Positions 10,056 to 19,695 of a stretch of 64,000 nt of DNA are shown here, one piece after another (position 1 is the first letter of the stretch; every line of letters begins with the position of its first letter). The notes below the pieces were generated by a model. The model was not told where the DNA came from. It worked only from the letters and a program-made list of their open reading frames with translations, and ran no database searches. A program made the translations under genes and the position numbers. This DNA is from Sphaerotilus mobilis (GTDB lineage Bacteria; Pseudomonadota; Gammaproteobacteria; Burkholderiales; Burkholderiaceae_C): assembly GCF_004216565.1 (NCBI RefSeq), contig NZ_SGWV01000014.1:25932-89931 (forward strand). The letters run 5' to 3'.

Positions 10056-10421
10056 TCAGCTCACCTCGACCACCGGTACAAAGCCACCAAAGATCATGCG
10101 CTTGCCGTCGAAGGGCATGGACGGGTTGCCGGGGTTGGAAGGGTCCATGCGCGGGTCTTCCATCATCGTCTTCATGGCGGCGTCGCGGGTGGCCTTGTCC
10201 GGCCATTCGACCCAGGAGAAGGCGACCGTCTCCTCGCCCGTTGCCTGGACGGCGCGGCGGAAGTCGGTGAGCTTGCCGACGGGGACGTCATCACCCCAGC
10301 ACTCGACCACACGCAGGGCGCCCAGTTCGATGAACAGTGCGTCGAAGTGGCGGGCGTGGTCGATGAAGGCCTGCCGGTTGGCGGTGGGCACGGCGATCAC
10401 GAAACCATCGATGTAGGACAT
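10056..10421 (-). CDS. DUF1428 (YbaA-like) protein
   Basis: This 121-residue protein matches the DUF1428 family throughout: MSYIDGFVIAVPTANRQAF at the N-terminus, GALRVVECWGDDVPVGKLTDF in the middle, and FSWVEWPDKATRD followed by MPFDGKRMIFGGFVPVVE at the C-terminus. The family has a ferredoxin-like dimeric alpha/beta barrel fold and no established role. The start is the ATG at 10421 with an AGGAG ribosome site just upstream. It is flanked by same-strand genes but has 98 bases before it and 156 after it, so it may be transcribed alone. Confidence 0.88.
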   Translation of the reverse strand: MSYIDGFVIAVPTANRQAFIDHARHFDALFIELGALRVVECWGDDVPVGKLTDFRRAVQATGEETVAFSWVEWPDKATRDAAMKTMMEDPRMDPSNPGNPSMPFDGKRMIFGGFVPVVEVS

Positions 10422-10519
10422 GGCGGCTCTCCTGTCGGGTGGACGCGGCGGCGTGGCCGCTGGGAAGCATGACGCTACACCCGCACGACTCGCTTCGCGA
10501 GCAGCGGCTGGGCTCTGCG

Positions 10520-13500
10520 TCACTCGCGCCGGTCGATCCGGTAGCGGCAATGGCCTTGCAAGCCCTGCCAGGCCACAAGCTGTCCGGTTGCCAGGTCCGT
10601 GACGTCGCCCTGGAGCGTCGCTGTGGTGCTTTCGGCCGGCCTCTGCCGGATGGCGATGTGCAGCGTCAGGCTGCCGCGCGTGAGCGACAGCTCGGCGCTG
10701 GGCCAGTGCGAGGGCAGGCTGGGCGAGACCGAGAAGCCCGTCGCGTCCATCTGCAGGCCGAAGATCGATTCGATCGCCGCGCGGTGCATCCAGCTCGCGC
10801 TGCCGGTGTACCAGCTCCAGCCGGCTCGGCCAGCGTATGGCGCCTGGCTGTAGACGTCGCCGGCCATGGCGTAGGGCTCAGCCCCGTAGAGGGGGCCCAA
10901 CACCGGGTCGGCGCTTCGGTGCGCCGGGCTGAGGTGGACCCAGCTGCGCCAGGCTGCGTCGGCGTGTTCGCGGGCCGCCACCGGATCGGTGGGCCGCAGA
11001 CGCCGCGCCAGCGCGGCCTGCGCCATCAGGGCCCAGACCCCGGCATGCGAGTACTGGCCGCCGTTCTCGCGCACGCCGCTCGGGTAAGCCTGGATGTAGC
11101 CGGGGCTGGGTTCGGACTGGGCGAAAGGCGGATCGAGCAGCCGCACCAGCCCATGCACCGGGTCAACCAGGTGGCGCTGCGCGGCGGCCATCGCGGCGAG
11201 CTGGCGGTCGATCGGCGTCACGTCGGCGAACACCGACCAGGCCTGGGCGATCAGGTCGATGCGGGCCTCGGCGTTGCCGCTGGCGCCCAGCGGCGAGCCG
11301 TCGTCGAAGAAGGCGCGCCGGTACCACTGGCCGTCCCATGCCGGGCCGTCGAGCGCGGCGATCCAGCCGGTCAGCGCGTCCTGCCAGCGGTCGACCCGGA
11401 CGGTGTCGCCTCGACCACGCGCGATCGGGATGAAGTCGCGCACCACGCAGCAGAGGAACCAGGCCAGCCAGACCGACTCGCCACGGCCTTCGTGGCCGAC
11501 CCGGTTCATGCCGTCGTTCCAGTCGCCGCTGCCCATCAGCGGCAGGCCGTGCGCACCCGTGCCTAGGCTGCGGTCGATGGCGCGGGCGGCGTGTTCGTAG
11601 ACGCTGGCGGTTTCGCTGCTGGCGTGGGGCGTCTCGTAGAGATCCTCGGCGCCCTCTGGGATCTCGCCACCGACCAGGAAGGGCACGCGCTGGTCAAGCA
11701 GGCCGTCGTCGCCGATGCGGGCGAGGTGGTGCGCACAGGCGTGTGGCAGCCACAGCAGGTCGTCGGAGAAGCGCGTGCGCACCCCCGCGCCGCCCGGTGC
11801 GTGCCACCAGTGCTGCACGTCGCCGGCGGCGTACTGGCGCGAGGCGCACCGCAGGATCTGCTGGCGCAGCAGCGACGGGGCCGACCAGGCCAGCGCCAGG
11901 GCGTCCTGCAGTTGGTCACGGAAGCCGGTCGCACCGCCGGCCTGGGCGTGGCCGGCCTTGGCCCAGAGCCGACAGGCCACCGTCTGGTAGAGCAACCAGC
12001 GGTTGACCAGCGCGTCGAACAGCGGATCGGGCGTGCGCACCTCGACCGCGCCGAGCAGCGTGTCCCAGCGCGTCAAGGCGCTGTCCTGGCGCACGGCGGG
12101 GCTGACCTCGACGGCGGACTGCGCGAGCGCCAGCGCCGCCTCGGGCGTGTCGCCGTGGCCGATCAGGAAGACCCGCTCGACCTGTTCGCCGGGCGCGAGG
12201 TCGATGTCGATGGACAGCGCCGCGCACGGGTCCAGGCCCGCGCCGCTGCGCCGGCCCAGGGCGTCGGGCAGTACCAGCCGGCCGTCGTCGTCGATGAACT
12301 CGCGCCGGTCGCAGGTCCAGTCTGGACGCGATGCGCCGGGCTGCATCGTGAGGAAGGCGGTGGCGCCGCCGAATCCGTCGGCCTGCTCGGCCTGGGTCGC
12401 CAGCAGGACGGTCTGGCGCCCGGTCTGACGCACCGCCTGGAGTGGCCCGGTCAACACGGTGCTGAAGGCATGCACCGCCGTGACGACGCTGGCCCGGTCG
12501 CTGCGGCGCGCGCCCAACAGCCACTCGACCAGGCCGACCAGGCGCAGTGCCAGCGGCCGGCCGTCCGAGCCGCTGCCACGGGGATGGCCGTGGTGTGCCA
12601 AGGTGACGCGGACCTGCTTGATGGAGAGGTCGGCATCGACGCACCAGGTCGCGCCGATGTGCAGTTCCTGGCCGTCGTGTTCGATGCAATGCTCGATGCG
12701 GCTGCTGCCCTGGCCGTGGCCGATCCGGTAGAGCGCCTGGGCGTCGCCCCATGCCGAAGGCGCCACGCTCCAGCAACGGCCGCTGTCACGCAGCTGCAGC
12801 AAGAACCACTCGCCCGGCGGGTCCGCCACGGCGTCGTTGGACCAGGCGGTGATCTGGTGCAGCCGGCTGTTGGTGGCCCAGGTGCTGCCCGCACCACTCT
12901 CGCTGTGCAGGCAGCCGAAGTCGGGGTTGGCCAGCACGTTGATCCAGGGCCGCATCGGTCGCAGGAGCGGGCCGACGTCGAAGCGGAACTCACCGCTGTC
13001 GGGCTCGACATGGCCGGTGGTCGGGACCCAGGCGGTCCGGGCAGCGCCATGGCCGACCGCAAGGCTCGCCACGCGGCGCCGCAGGGCGCGGTCGCGGTCG
13101 TGTTGCAGCAGCCATTCCTGAACGTGGTGCAGCAGCGGCCGGCCGTCGCTGACGAGGCTCACCCGGGCGCCGCTGCGCAGCGTCTGGCGATCGCATGTGT
13201 CGAGGTCATTGGCGTGCACCAGGTGGATCGCCGTGCGGCTGGTCTGACCCGGCACGGCCGTGTCGGCACCGTGGCGCTCGGCCAGGGCCTTCAGCTCGTG
13301 GTGCAGGGTCATGTGGTACGACGCCAGCTCGGTGTCGATCACGATCAGGTCGCAGGCCACGCCCGCCCAGGACCAGCCCCGCAGCGCCTGTGCCAGCGTG
13401 CGCACCAGCCCCAGCCCGGCCAGCGCGCCGACGCTCACCAGGATCCACGGCCGGTCGCCGGAGATGCCCAAGCGCCACAAGCGGCGGCGGTCGCGTGGGT

Positions 13501-16500
13501 CCAGGCTGTCGTCTGGCAAGCCGACGTGCTCGTCACCCGCGCCTGTTCCCGCGCCCGTTCCCGCGCCCATGACGGCGACATCGGTCTGCCAGCGGCTCAG
13601 CGTCGACACCAGCGCGGTGGTCAGCGCCTGCACCGCCGCGACCGATTCCGCGCCCATCGCCAGGCTGCGCAGCCGGATGCCCGCCAGCGTGGACGACATC
13701 AGTGAGGCGCGCCGCACATGCTCGTGCTGGCGGTACTTGTCGACCATCGCCAGCACGGTCGCCGCCTGGGTGGCGATGGCGGTGGCAAAGGTCACGCGCG
13801 CCTTGCCGTGGGCGGGGATGCGCAGGGTGGTGGCCAGCACGCAGACCGGGTCCAGCCCGGTGTCCAGCGTGCGCTCGTCCGGTCCGGCACGCTGCAGCAG
13901 GCCTTGCGGGCGGTCGACGCGGCCGGGCCGGCCCAGCCAGGCCAGCCGGCTGGTCTGGACCCCCAGGGCCAGCGGCGCGGGCTCGCAGGCGGCCAGGAAG
14001 TGGGCCAGGTGCACGGGCGACTCCTGCACCAGCCGGGCCTTGCGTTCGAACAGCAGCGCGCGGGTTGCCGGCCGCCAGCGGGCGCTGACAAAGAGGTTGC
14101 CGAAGGCCGGGTGGGCCTCGTCGGCGCGCGGGTCGGCCAGGCTGATGTCGAAGGCCGACAGCAACTCGATCTCGATGGCCATGTCGCTCAGGTTGCGCCA
14201 TTCGACCTGCCGGAACTCGATGTCGTCCTCGGGGCTGACCCAGACCGTGGTCTGCGCCTGCAGGTCCGGCCATTCGGCCTCGAAGGTGACGCGGTCGGCA
14301 TGGAAGACGCTGCGGTAGACCGCTTGCGGATCGGGTGCCGGATGGGCGGTCAGCGAGACCAGTCCGGCCGGGCCCGACGGGGTTGCGGGCGGTGTTGGCG
14401 CCGGCCCCACCAGCTCCTGCGCCAAGCGTTCCAGCAGCCCGGCCGGCTCGGGCGCTGGTGCGGCCCGTCGCAGGTAGAGGAAGCTGCCGTGGGCATCGCG
14501 CAGCGCATCGTCGCGCTCGCGGTGGATGGCGACCGTGTCCCAGTGGCCGGTGCCGCAGCCGTTGGCCCGCAGCGTGATGCCGAGCCGGCCGTTGCCAAAG
14601 GCATGGGTGGGCTCGACCGCCGATGCGCCGGGCAGAACCTCGCGGAACAGCACCGGCGCGCGCACCTCGGCCGCGGGCGATGCCGGCAACGCGGGCGGCG
14701 CTGACAGCGACGAGACCTCGCGCGGCGGCTGCTCGTGCAGCAGCGAGGCCACCGCATCCAGGTGCGGATCGGCCATGCCCCAGCGCTGCGCCAGGCCGTC
14801 CAGCAGCACGTTGGCCAGCGCAACGATGGTCATGCCTTGGTGGTGGGCCATGAAGGTGGCGACCGGCGTGGCGCGGGTCTGGCCGCTTTCCAGCACGGTC
14901 AGCCGGGTGGGGGTGTGGTCCAACGCGTCGACGAAGCCGCAGGCGCCGCGGGCGGACAGGTCTTCGAGCGCCATCAGGTTCAGGCAAGCCAGGTGCGGCA
15001 CCAGCTGCGCGGCCAGCGCGCTGGCGTAGGGCGCCACGACCAGCTCGTCGGGCGGCGTGCGGCGCAGGGCCAGACGGGGCACGCCTTGGGGCGCGTACTG
15101 GTAGGTCAGCGTGTGGTCACGTCCGGCGTGGGCGCATTCGGAGATGCCCCAGGGCACGTGGTGCGCCTGGCCGTAGGCGATCTGCTCGCGGATGGCTGAG
15201 TCGCAGGCTTCGCGCAGCACGCTGCCTTGGGGTTCGGCGAGCACCAGCGTGGGCATCAGGTACTCGAACATCGAGCCCGACCACGACCGCAGCGCGCAGC
15301 GGCTGCCCAGCGCATAGAACGGCCGGCCGAGCGCCGCCCAGTGCGCCACCGGCACGTCGCCCTTGGCGATGGCCAGCAGGCTGGTCAGGCGCGATTCCGA
15401 GGCCAGCAGGTCGTAGAAGCCGGCATCGAGCTGCTGTTCGGCGACCCGGTAGCCAATGTGCAGCAGGCGCCGCTTGCGGTGGTGCAGGAAGGCGAAGTCG
15501 GCCTCCCAGGCGAGCCGCTGGCAGCGTGCGGACAACGTCGTCAGGCGCGCCGCCAGCGCCGAGCGCTGTGCGACGGGCCAGGGCTCGGGCAACTCGTCCA
15601 GGCAGGCCTGGGCGACCGCCAGCAGGTGGCTGCAGAGGTTGCCGCTGTCCACCGTCGAGACGTACATCGGCAGCAGCGGCGTGGCCTGCGCGGTGTCGTA
15701 CCAGTTGAGGAAATGGCCGCGGTGGCGCGCCAGCCGGTCGAGCGTGTCGAGGGTGGCCTCCAGCCGGCTGGCCAGCTCGGCCGAGTCGATCCAGCCGAAG
15801 GACCGGGCGCAAGCCGCGCTCAGCAGGTAGAGGCCGATGTTGGTTGGCGAGGTGCGCCGGGCCACCACGTCCTGCGGATCGGTCTGCAGGTTGTCGGGTG
15901 GCAGGTGGTGGTCGGCCGGGCCAACGCAGCGCTCGAACAGCCGCCAGCTGTCGCGCGCCACGCCGTGCAGGTAGTGACGCCCGGTCGTCGACAGGGCCAG
16001 GGCCTCGCGGCGTGGACGCGGACGGCTGACCCAGCGGGTCCAGACGGGTGTGCCCAGCCAGGCCAGCGACCAGCCGATCGCCCAGGCTGCGGCGCTGGCC
16101 TGTCCCTTGCCGGCACCCCCGGGCGCGCAACCCAGCCAGGCCGGTGCCGCCAGGACCAGCCCCGTGGCTCCTAGCATGACCACGGCCAGCGCCGAAGCTG
16201 GCGCATGGGTGACGACCAGGTCGCGCAGATGCAGGCTGGCACGTGACTGCGCGCTGGGCAGCCACTGCAGCAGGTGACGCCGGCTGACCAGCAGCCGGTG
16301 CAGCGCGCGCAGCACGGCGTCCAGCCCGTCAAGCGCATGCTGCTGCAACATCGCCAGATGCCACAGGCCACCGCCGGCCACCCGCAGCAGGTCGTCGCCG
16401 ACATGGCGCAGGTGGTGTCGCCAGGCGTGGCTGGTGTCGCTGGGCACGGCTGCGGCCAGGGCGCCCAGCAACGGTCCGGCCGTGAAGGCGGCCAGGGCCA

Positions 16501-19183
16501 GCCACAGCGCCGCCGCCGGGCCGAGGGCACGCATCGCGCCGTCGCCATCGAGGGCCGTCAGGGCCATGCCCACGCTCAGCACGACCAGCGCCCAGGTGGC
16601 AGGCGCGACCAGCGAGCGGCGCAGGTTGTCGACCATCTTCCAGCGGTTGACCGCCTTCATCGGGTAGCGGCCCGGGCGCAACAGGATGGGCAGCAATTGC
16701 CAGTCGCCACGGGTCCAGCGGTGCAGCCGGGCGGCGGCCAGGTCGGCGTGGAAGGGCGCTTCCTCGATCAGCGCGATGTCGCTGACCAGCGCGCAGCGCG
16801 CCAGCGAGCCTTCCAGCAGGTCGTGGCTCAGCACCTGTCCGTCCGGCAGGCGCCCGGCCAGCACGGCAAACATGGCAGCGACGTTGAGCAGGCCCTTGCC
16901 GCTGAAGGTGCCCTCGTCGTGCACGTCCTGGTAGACCTCGGACGAGGCCGCGCTGTACGGGTCCAGCCCGCATTGGCCGGCGAACAGGGCATGGAAGGGC
17001 GTGACCGCATCGGCTTGCGGCAGCGGTGTGGCCACGCGCGGCTGCAGGATGCCGTAGCCGCGCACCACCCGGCGCCCGCTGGCGTCGAGCTGCGGCGCGT
17101 TGGCCGGATGCGCGGCGATGCCCACCAGCTCGCGCAGCCGGCCCGGCGGCAGTTGCGTGTCGCTGTCGAGCGTGACCAGGTGGCGCGTGAACGCCGTCGG
17201 ACGCGACAGCGCGCCCAGGTCAACGAAGGCCGAGACATCGCCCGTGGCCAGCGCCTGCACCAGTTGTTCGAGCTTGCCGCGCTTGCGCTCCCAGCCGATC
17301 CAGGCCTGTTCGCTGGCGCTGTGCGTGCGCGGCCGGTGCAGCAGCAGGAAGGTCGGCGATGGCGGATTGGTTGCGCAGGGCTCGGTGCTGACGGCCGGCG
17401 GATGCAGCCGGTTCAGCGCCTCGATGCCCGCGCGAGCGGCGCTCAGCTGGTCGGCGTCGGCTGGCAAGCTGGCGCTGGCCGCGTCGGGCCAGTCGGTCAG
17501 CAGGGCGAACTGGGCATGGGCTTCCGGATTGGCCAGATGGTGTCGGCGCAGGCCGCGCAGCTGCGCGGCGAGCGTCGCCGCGTCGCCCAGCATCGTCGGC
17601 ACCACCACGAGCACGCGCTGGCTGGCCGGCAGGCCCCGGGCATAGGCGCAGCGCGGCAGGCGGCGAGGGCGGGTCGACTCGCTGATCAGCCGGTGGATCA
17701 CCGCGATCACGGCCTCCGAGGCCGGGAAGGCCATCAACGCGGCGAACACGGCGGCCAGTGCCATGCTGGCACTGCTGCCGGCCGGGCCGAGGGGCGTGAC
17801 AGGCATGAAGGGCAACAGCCAAGCCACCAGCGTCACGCTGCCGCCGGCCACCGTCGCCAGATAGGCCGGCAGGGCCAGCTTGGGCGCGAGACGGCGCCAG
17901 ATGGCGGCGACCGGTTCGCGCAGGCCGAGCGCGCGCACCAGCGCCGGCCGACCGTCACCCGTCAGCCAGTGGCTGGCCAGCGTCAGGCGCACGTCGTGCG
18001 GGTCCTCAGGCGTCCGCATCCGGTCGAGCAGGGTGCGCGCCACGGCGGCCTCGTCGTGTCCGCTGCGGCGGGCCAACTGCTCGATGCCGTGCAGGGTCAG
18101 ATCGCGGCTGGCGCTGTCCTCGGCCTCGAACACCGGCGAGGCCAGCATGGCCTGCATCAGCACACTGGTGCGGCCGATCAGGTCCGGCCAGTCGGCATCG
18201 GCCACCGCTCGCAGCGAGCGCACCGCATTGCTGACACTGAGGTTGTCGGCCGTCTGGTCGGCGCGCTGCTGTTCCAGCAGCACGGCCGGTTGCGGCAGCA
18301 CCCGCTGCAGCCAGCTGCGGTGGCGGCTGGCCGGGTGCAGGCTGCCGGAACTGCCGATGTCGTGCAGCCGTTGCGCCATCTGGGCCAGGAAGGCCGCACC
18401 GGCGCCGCGCCGGTTCAGCCGTGCCAGCAGCGGGTCCAGCCAGGTCGAGCTGTCCGGGCCGTGGCCGCCGTCCGGCGCATGGCCGATGTGGTCACAGCAG
18501 CGGTTGGCCAGCTCGCGGGCGGCCTTGTTGGTGGCGACCCGTTCGGCCAGGCGGCGCAGGTTTTCGATGAGCACCACCCGCAGCGTGGTGGGCAGGGCCC
18601 ACAGCTCGCGCAGGCTCAGCGGACGGGTCTCCTGGTAGGCGTTCAGGAAGTGGACCAGCAGGTCCTCGTCGAAGGCGCCGTCGGTGTGGGCCACATGGGC
18701 CCAGGCCACGCCATAGATGCGCGGCAGGCCGGCCAGCGGCGGATCGACCAGCACCGGCAGGCTGCGGAAGTAGCGCCTCGGCAGGCCGTCGTGCACGGCC
18801 TGGAGCTGGGCCTCGATCAGGTGGAAGTTGTCGAGCAGCCATTCGGCCGCCGGGCTGACGTCATGGCCGGTGGCGGCCTGGGTGCCGATGAAGTCGTGCG
18901 CCTGTCGCAGCACCCGCACGTTGCTCTTCAAGCGAGGCACGAAGGTGGGCGTGAAGACCGCCGCCAGCGCCCGCCACGGCGCCAGCGGACGGTCGGCCGG
19001 CGGCAGGATGCGGTGGGTCACACCCAGGCTGCGGCCGTGCTGGGCGAAACGCTCGCGGCCGAACAGCTCGGCCCGGATCGGTGGCAGCAGCAGCCCCGGG
19101 CTGGCCTCGCTGCCATCGAGCATGGCAGACAACGCGGGTGGCACCCCGCCAGGGACCAGCCGCCACCACGCGAGGTCGGCCAC
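10520..19183 (-). CDS. ndvB: Cyclic beta-1,2-glucan synthase (NdvB/Cgs-like)
   Basis: This 2887-residue giant inner-membrane protein has the length and order of NdvB/Cgs, which make cyclic beta-1,2-glucan in the envelope. Transmembrane segments near residues 440-500, 860-915 and 1000-1050 bracket the glycosyltransferase-84 domain, with TLDSDTQLPPGRLRELVG near 671 and LHRWTRGDWQ near 830. A glucoamylase-like cyclisation domain follows (STVDSGNLCSHLL; SGSMFEYLMP near 1304; WGISECAHAGRD). The C-terminal half has carbohydrate-binding regions and a GH94 phosphorylase-like domain with RDQLQDALAL and the acid motif GSGDWNDGMNRVG near 2550, expected to set chain length. The start is a GTG at 19181-19183, 15 bases after the preceding small gene, so the three genes probably form an operon. 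In rhizobia the product serves osmo-adaptation and host interaction; its role here is unknown. Confidence 0.94.
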   Translation of the reverse strand: MADLAWWRLVPGGVPPALSAMLDGSEASPGLLLPPIRAELFGRERFAQHGRSLGVTHRILPPADRPLAPWRALAAVFTPTFVPRLKSNVRVLRQAHDFIGTQAATGHDVSPAAEWLLDNFHLIEAQLQAVHDGLPRRYFRSLPVLVDPPLAGLPRIYGVAWAHVAHTDGAFDEDLLVHFLNAYQETRPLSLRELWALPTTLRVVLIENLRRLAERVATNKAARELANRCCDHIGHAPDGGHGPDSSTWLDPLLARLNRRGAGAAFLAQMAQRLHDIGSSGSLHPASRHRSWLQRVLPQPAVLLEQQRADQTADNLSVSNAVRSLRAVADADWPDLIGRTSVLMQAMLASPVFEAEDSASRDLTLHGIEQLARRSGHDEAAVARTLLDRMRTPEDPHDVRLTLASHWLTGDGRPALVRALGLREPVAAIWRRLAPKLALPAYLATVAGGSVTLVAWLLPFMPVTPLGPAGSSASMALAAVFAALMAFPASEAVIAVIHRLISESTRPRRLPRCAYARGLPASQRVLVVVPTMLGDAATLAAQLRGLRRHHLANPEAHAQFALLTDWPDAASASLPADADQLSAARAGIEALNRLHPPAVSTEPCATNPPSPTFLLLHRPRTHSASEQAWIGWERKRGKLEQLVQALATGDVSAFVDLGALSRPTAFTRHLVTLDSDTQLPPGRLRELVGIAAHPANAPQLDASGRRVVRGYGILQPRVATPLPQADAVTPFHALFAGQCGLDPYSAASSEVYQDVHDEGTFSGKGLLNVAAMFAVLAGRLPDGQVLSHDLLEGSLARCALVSDIALIEEAPFHADLAAARLHRWTRGDWQLLPILLRPGRYPMKAVNRWKMVDNLRRSLVAPATWALVVLSVGMALTALDGDGAMRALGPAAALWLALAAFTAGPLLGALAAAVPSDTSHAWRHHLRHVGDDLLRVAGGGLWHLAMLQQHALDGLDAVLRALHRLLVSRRHLLQWLPSAQSRASLHLRDLVVTHAPASALAVVMLGATGLVLAAPAWLGCAPGGAGKGQASAAAWAIGWSLAWLGTPVWTRWVSRPRPRREALALSTTGRHYLHGVARDSWRLFERCVGPADHHLPPDNLQTDPQDVVARRTSPTNIGLYLLSAACARSFGWIDSAELASRLEATLDTLDRLARHRGHFLNWYDTAQATPLLPMYVSTVDSGNLCSHLLAVAQACLDELPEPWPVAQRSALAARLTTLSARCQRLAWEADFAFLHHRKRRLLHIGYRVAEQQLDAGFYDLLASESRLTSLLAIAKGDVPVAHWAALGRPFYALGSRCALRSWSGSMFEYLMPTLVLAEPQGSVLREACDSAIREQIAYGQAHHVPWGISECAHAGRDHTLTYQYAPQGVPRLALRRTPPDELVVAPYASALAAQLVPHLACLNLMALEDLSARGACGFVDALDHTPTRLTVLESGQTRATPVATFMAHHQGMTIVALANVLLDGLAQRWGMADPHLDAVASLLHEQPPREVSSLSAPPALPASPAAEVRAPVLFREVLPGASAVEPTHAFGNGRLGITLRANGCGTGHWDTVAIHRERDDALRDAHGSFLYLRRAAPAPEPAGLLERLAQELVGPAPTPPATPSGPAGLVSLTAHPAPDPQAVYRSVFHADRVTFEAEWPDLQAQTTVWVSPEDDIEFRQVEWRNLSDMAIEIELLSAFDISLADPRADEAHPAFGNLFVSARWRPATRALLFERKARLVQESPVHLAHFLAACEPAPLALGVQTSRLAWLGRPGRVDRPQGLLQRAGPDERTLDTGLDPVCVLATTLRIPAHGKARVTFATAIATQAATVLAMVDKYRQHEHVRRASLMSSTLAGIRLRSLAMGAESVAAVQALTTALVSTLSRWQTDVAVMGAGTGAGTGAGDEHVGLPDDSLDPRDRRRLWRLGISGDRPWILVSVGALAGLGLVRTLAQALRGWSWAGVACDLIVIDTELASYHMTLHHELKALAERHGADTAVPGQTSRTAIHLVHANDLDTCDRQTLRSGARVSLVSDGRPLLHHVQEWLLQHDRDRALRRRVASLAVGHGAARTAWVPTTGHVEPDSGEFRFDVGPLLRPMRPWINVLANPDFGCLHSESGAGSTWATNSRLHQITAWSNDAVADPPGEWFLLQLRDSGRCWSVAPSAWGDAQALYRIGHGQGSSRIEHCIEHDGQELHIGATWCVDADLSIKQVRVTLAHHGHPRGSGSDGRPLALRLVGLVEWLLGARRSDRASVVTAVHAFSTVLTGPLQAVRQTGRQTVLLATQAEQADGFGGATAFLTMQPGASRPDWTCDRREFIDDDGRLVLPDALGRRSGAGLDPCAALSIDIDLAPGEQVERVFLIGHGDTPEAALALAQSAVEVSPAVRQDSALTRWDTLLGAVEVRTPDPLFDALVNRWLLYQTVACRLWAKAGHAQAGGATGFRDQLQDALALAWSAPSLLRQQILRCASRQYAAGDVQHWWHAPGGAGVRTRFSDDLLWLPHACAHHLARIGDDGLLDQRVPFLVGGEIPEGAEDLYETPHASSETASVYEHAARAIDRSLGTGAHGLPLMGSGDWNDGMNRVGHEGRGESVWLAWFLCCVVRDFIPIARGRGDTVRVDRWQDALTGWIAALDGPAWDGQWYRRAFFDDGSPLGASGNAEARIDLIAQAWSVFADVTPIDRQLAAMAAAQRHLVDPVHGLVRLLDPPFAQSEPSPGYIQAYPSGVRENGGQYSHAGVWALMAQAALARRLRPTDPVAAREHADAAWRSWVHLSPAHRSADPVLGPLYGAEPYAMAGDVYSQAPYAGRAGWSWYTGSASWMHRAAIESIFGLQMDATGFSVSPSLPSHWPSAELSLTRGSLTLHIAIRQRPAESTTATLQGDVTDLATGQLVAWQGLQGHCRYRIDRRE

Positions 19184-19198
19184 CGCTCAGGCCATCGC

Positions 19199-19447
19199 TC
19201 AGGCCACCAGCGACAACAGCAGGGCCAGCCCGGCCAGCGTGATCAGGCTGGTGACGACATGCCCGGCGGCATAGCCGGTGATGCCAGCCAGGACGCAGTG
19301 CAGCCCGAACCAGCGACCCTTCAGGTGGGCGCAGACCCGCAGGTGTTCGCCCAGCGCCTTCAACTCGCCCGGCGAGGTTGCGCCGTCGTCGCCTTCGCAG
19401 GCGGTGCTCCAGGTTGGCGCGTGGGCGTGGGGAAGGTCGGCCATCAT
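19199..19447 (-). CDS. Small membrane protein of unknown function
   Basis: This predicted 82-residue protein has a polar N-terminal half and two likely transmembrane helices in the C-terminal half (LHCVLAGITGYAAGHVV and SLITLAGLALLLSLVA). I do not recognise a family. It begins with two adjacent ATG codons (19447 or 19444). It sits 10 bases after the 43-residue gene and 15 bases before ndvB, all on the same strand, which suggests co-expression with glucan synthesis. Confidence 0.6.
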   Translation of the reverse strand: MMADLPHAHAPTWSTACEGDDGATSPGELKALGEHLRVCAHLKGRWFGLHCVLAGITGYAAGHVVTSLITLAGLALLLSLVA

Positions 19448-19457
19448 GGCCGTGCCT

Positions 19458-19589
19458 TCAACGTCGACCCTTGGTGCGTTCGGCCGGCGCGTGCATCACG
19501 ACCGGCGCGCTGGCCGTCGGGACGACCACCCGGGCCGGGTCCTTCTTGGGCTTCTTCGCTTCCTTGTTGCCGCGCTGTGACTTGGACAT
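19458..19589 (-). CDS. Short basic protein, 43 residues
   Basis: The frame begins MSKSQRGNKEAKKPKKDPAR and ends TKGRR. The N-terminal pattern (SKSQRxNKExKKPKK) is one I recall from short uncharacterised proteins in Burkholderiales. A perfect AGGAGG ribosome site at 19595-19600 lies five bases before the ATG, strong evidence that it is translated. It is rich in lysine and arginine and has no membrane segment, so nucleic-acid binding is possible but unproven. It is the first gene of a likely operon with a small membrane protein and ndvB, and one copy of the island's inverted-repeat operator lies 66 bases upstream. Confidence 0.75.
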   Translation of the reverse strand: MSKSQRGNKEAKKPKKDPARVVVPTASAPVVMHAPAERTKGRR

Positions 19590-19655
19590 CGGGACCTCCT
19601 GGGCCTTGTACGTGGATCGGTCCTGGCGTTCTACACGGCGGTATCGGCGCTGTCG

Positions 19656-19669
19656 GTGCGCTGCCGTAC
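19656..19669. promoter_or_regulatory. Operator-like inverted repeat, copy 1
   Basis: GTGCGCTGCCGTAC fits GTGCG-N4-CGCAC with one mismatch. Read on the minus strand it continues as GCGCACCGACAGCG, matching the GCGCACCGACG context of other copies. It lies upstream of the 43-residue gene and ndvB. Confidence 0.5.
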
Positions 19670-19695
19670 ACAGCCCACGCAGAGCACCAGGACGG

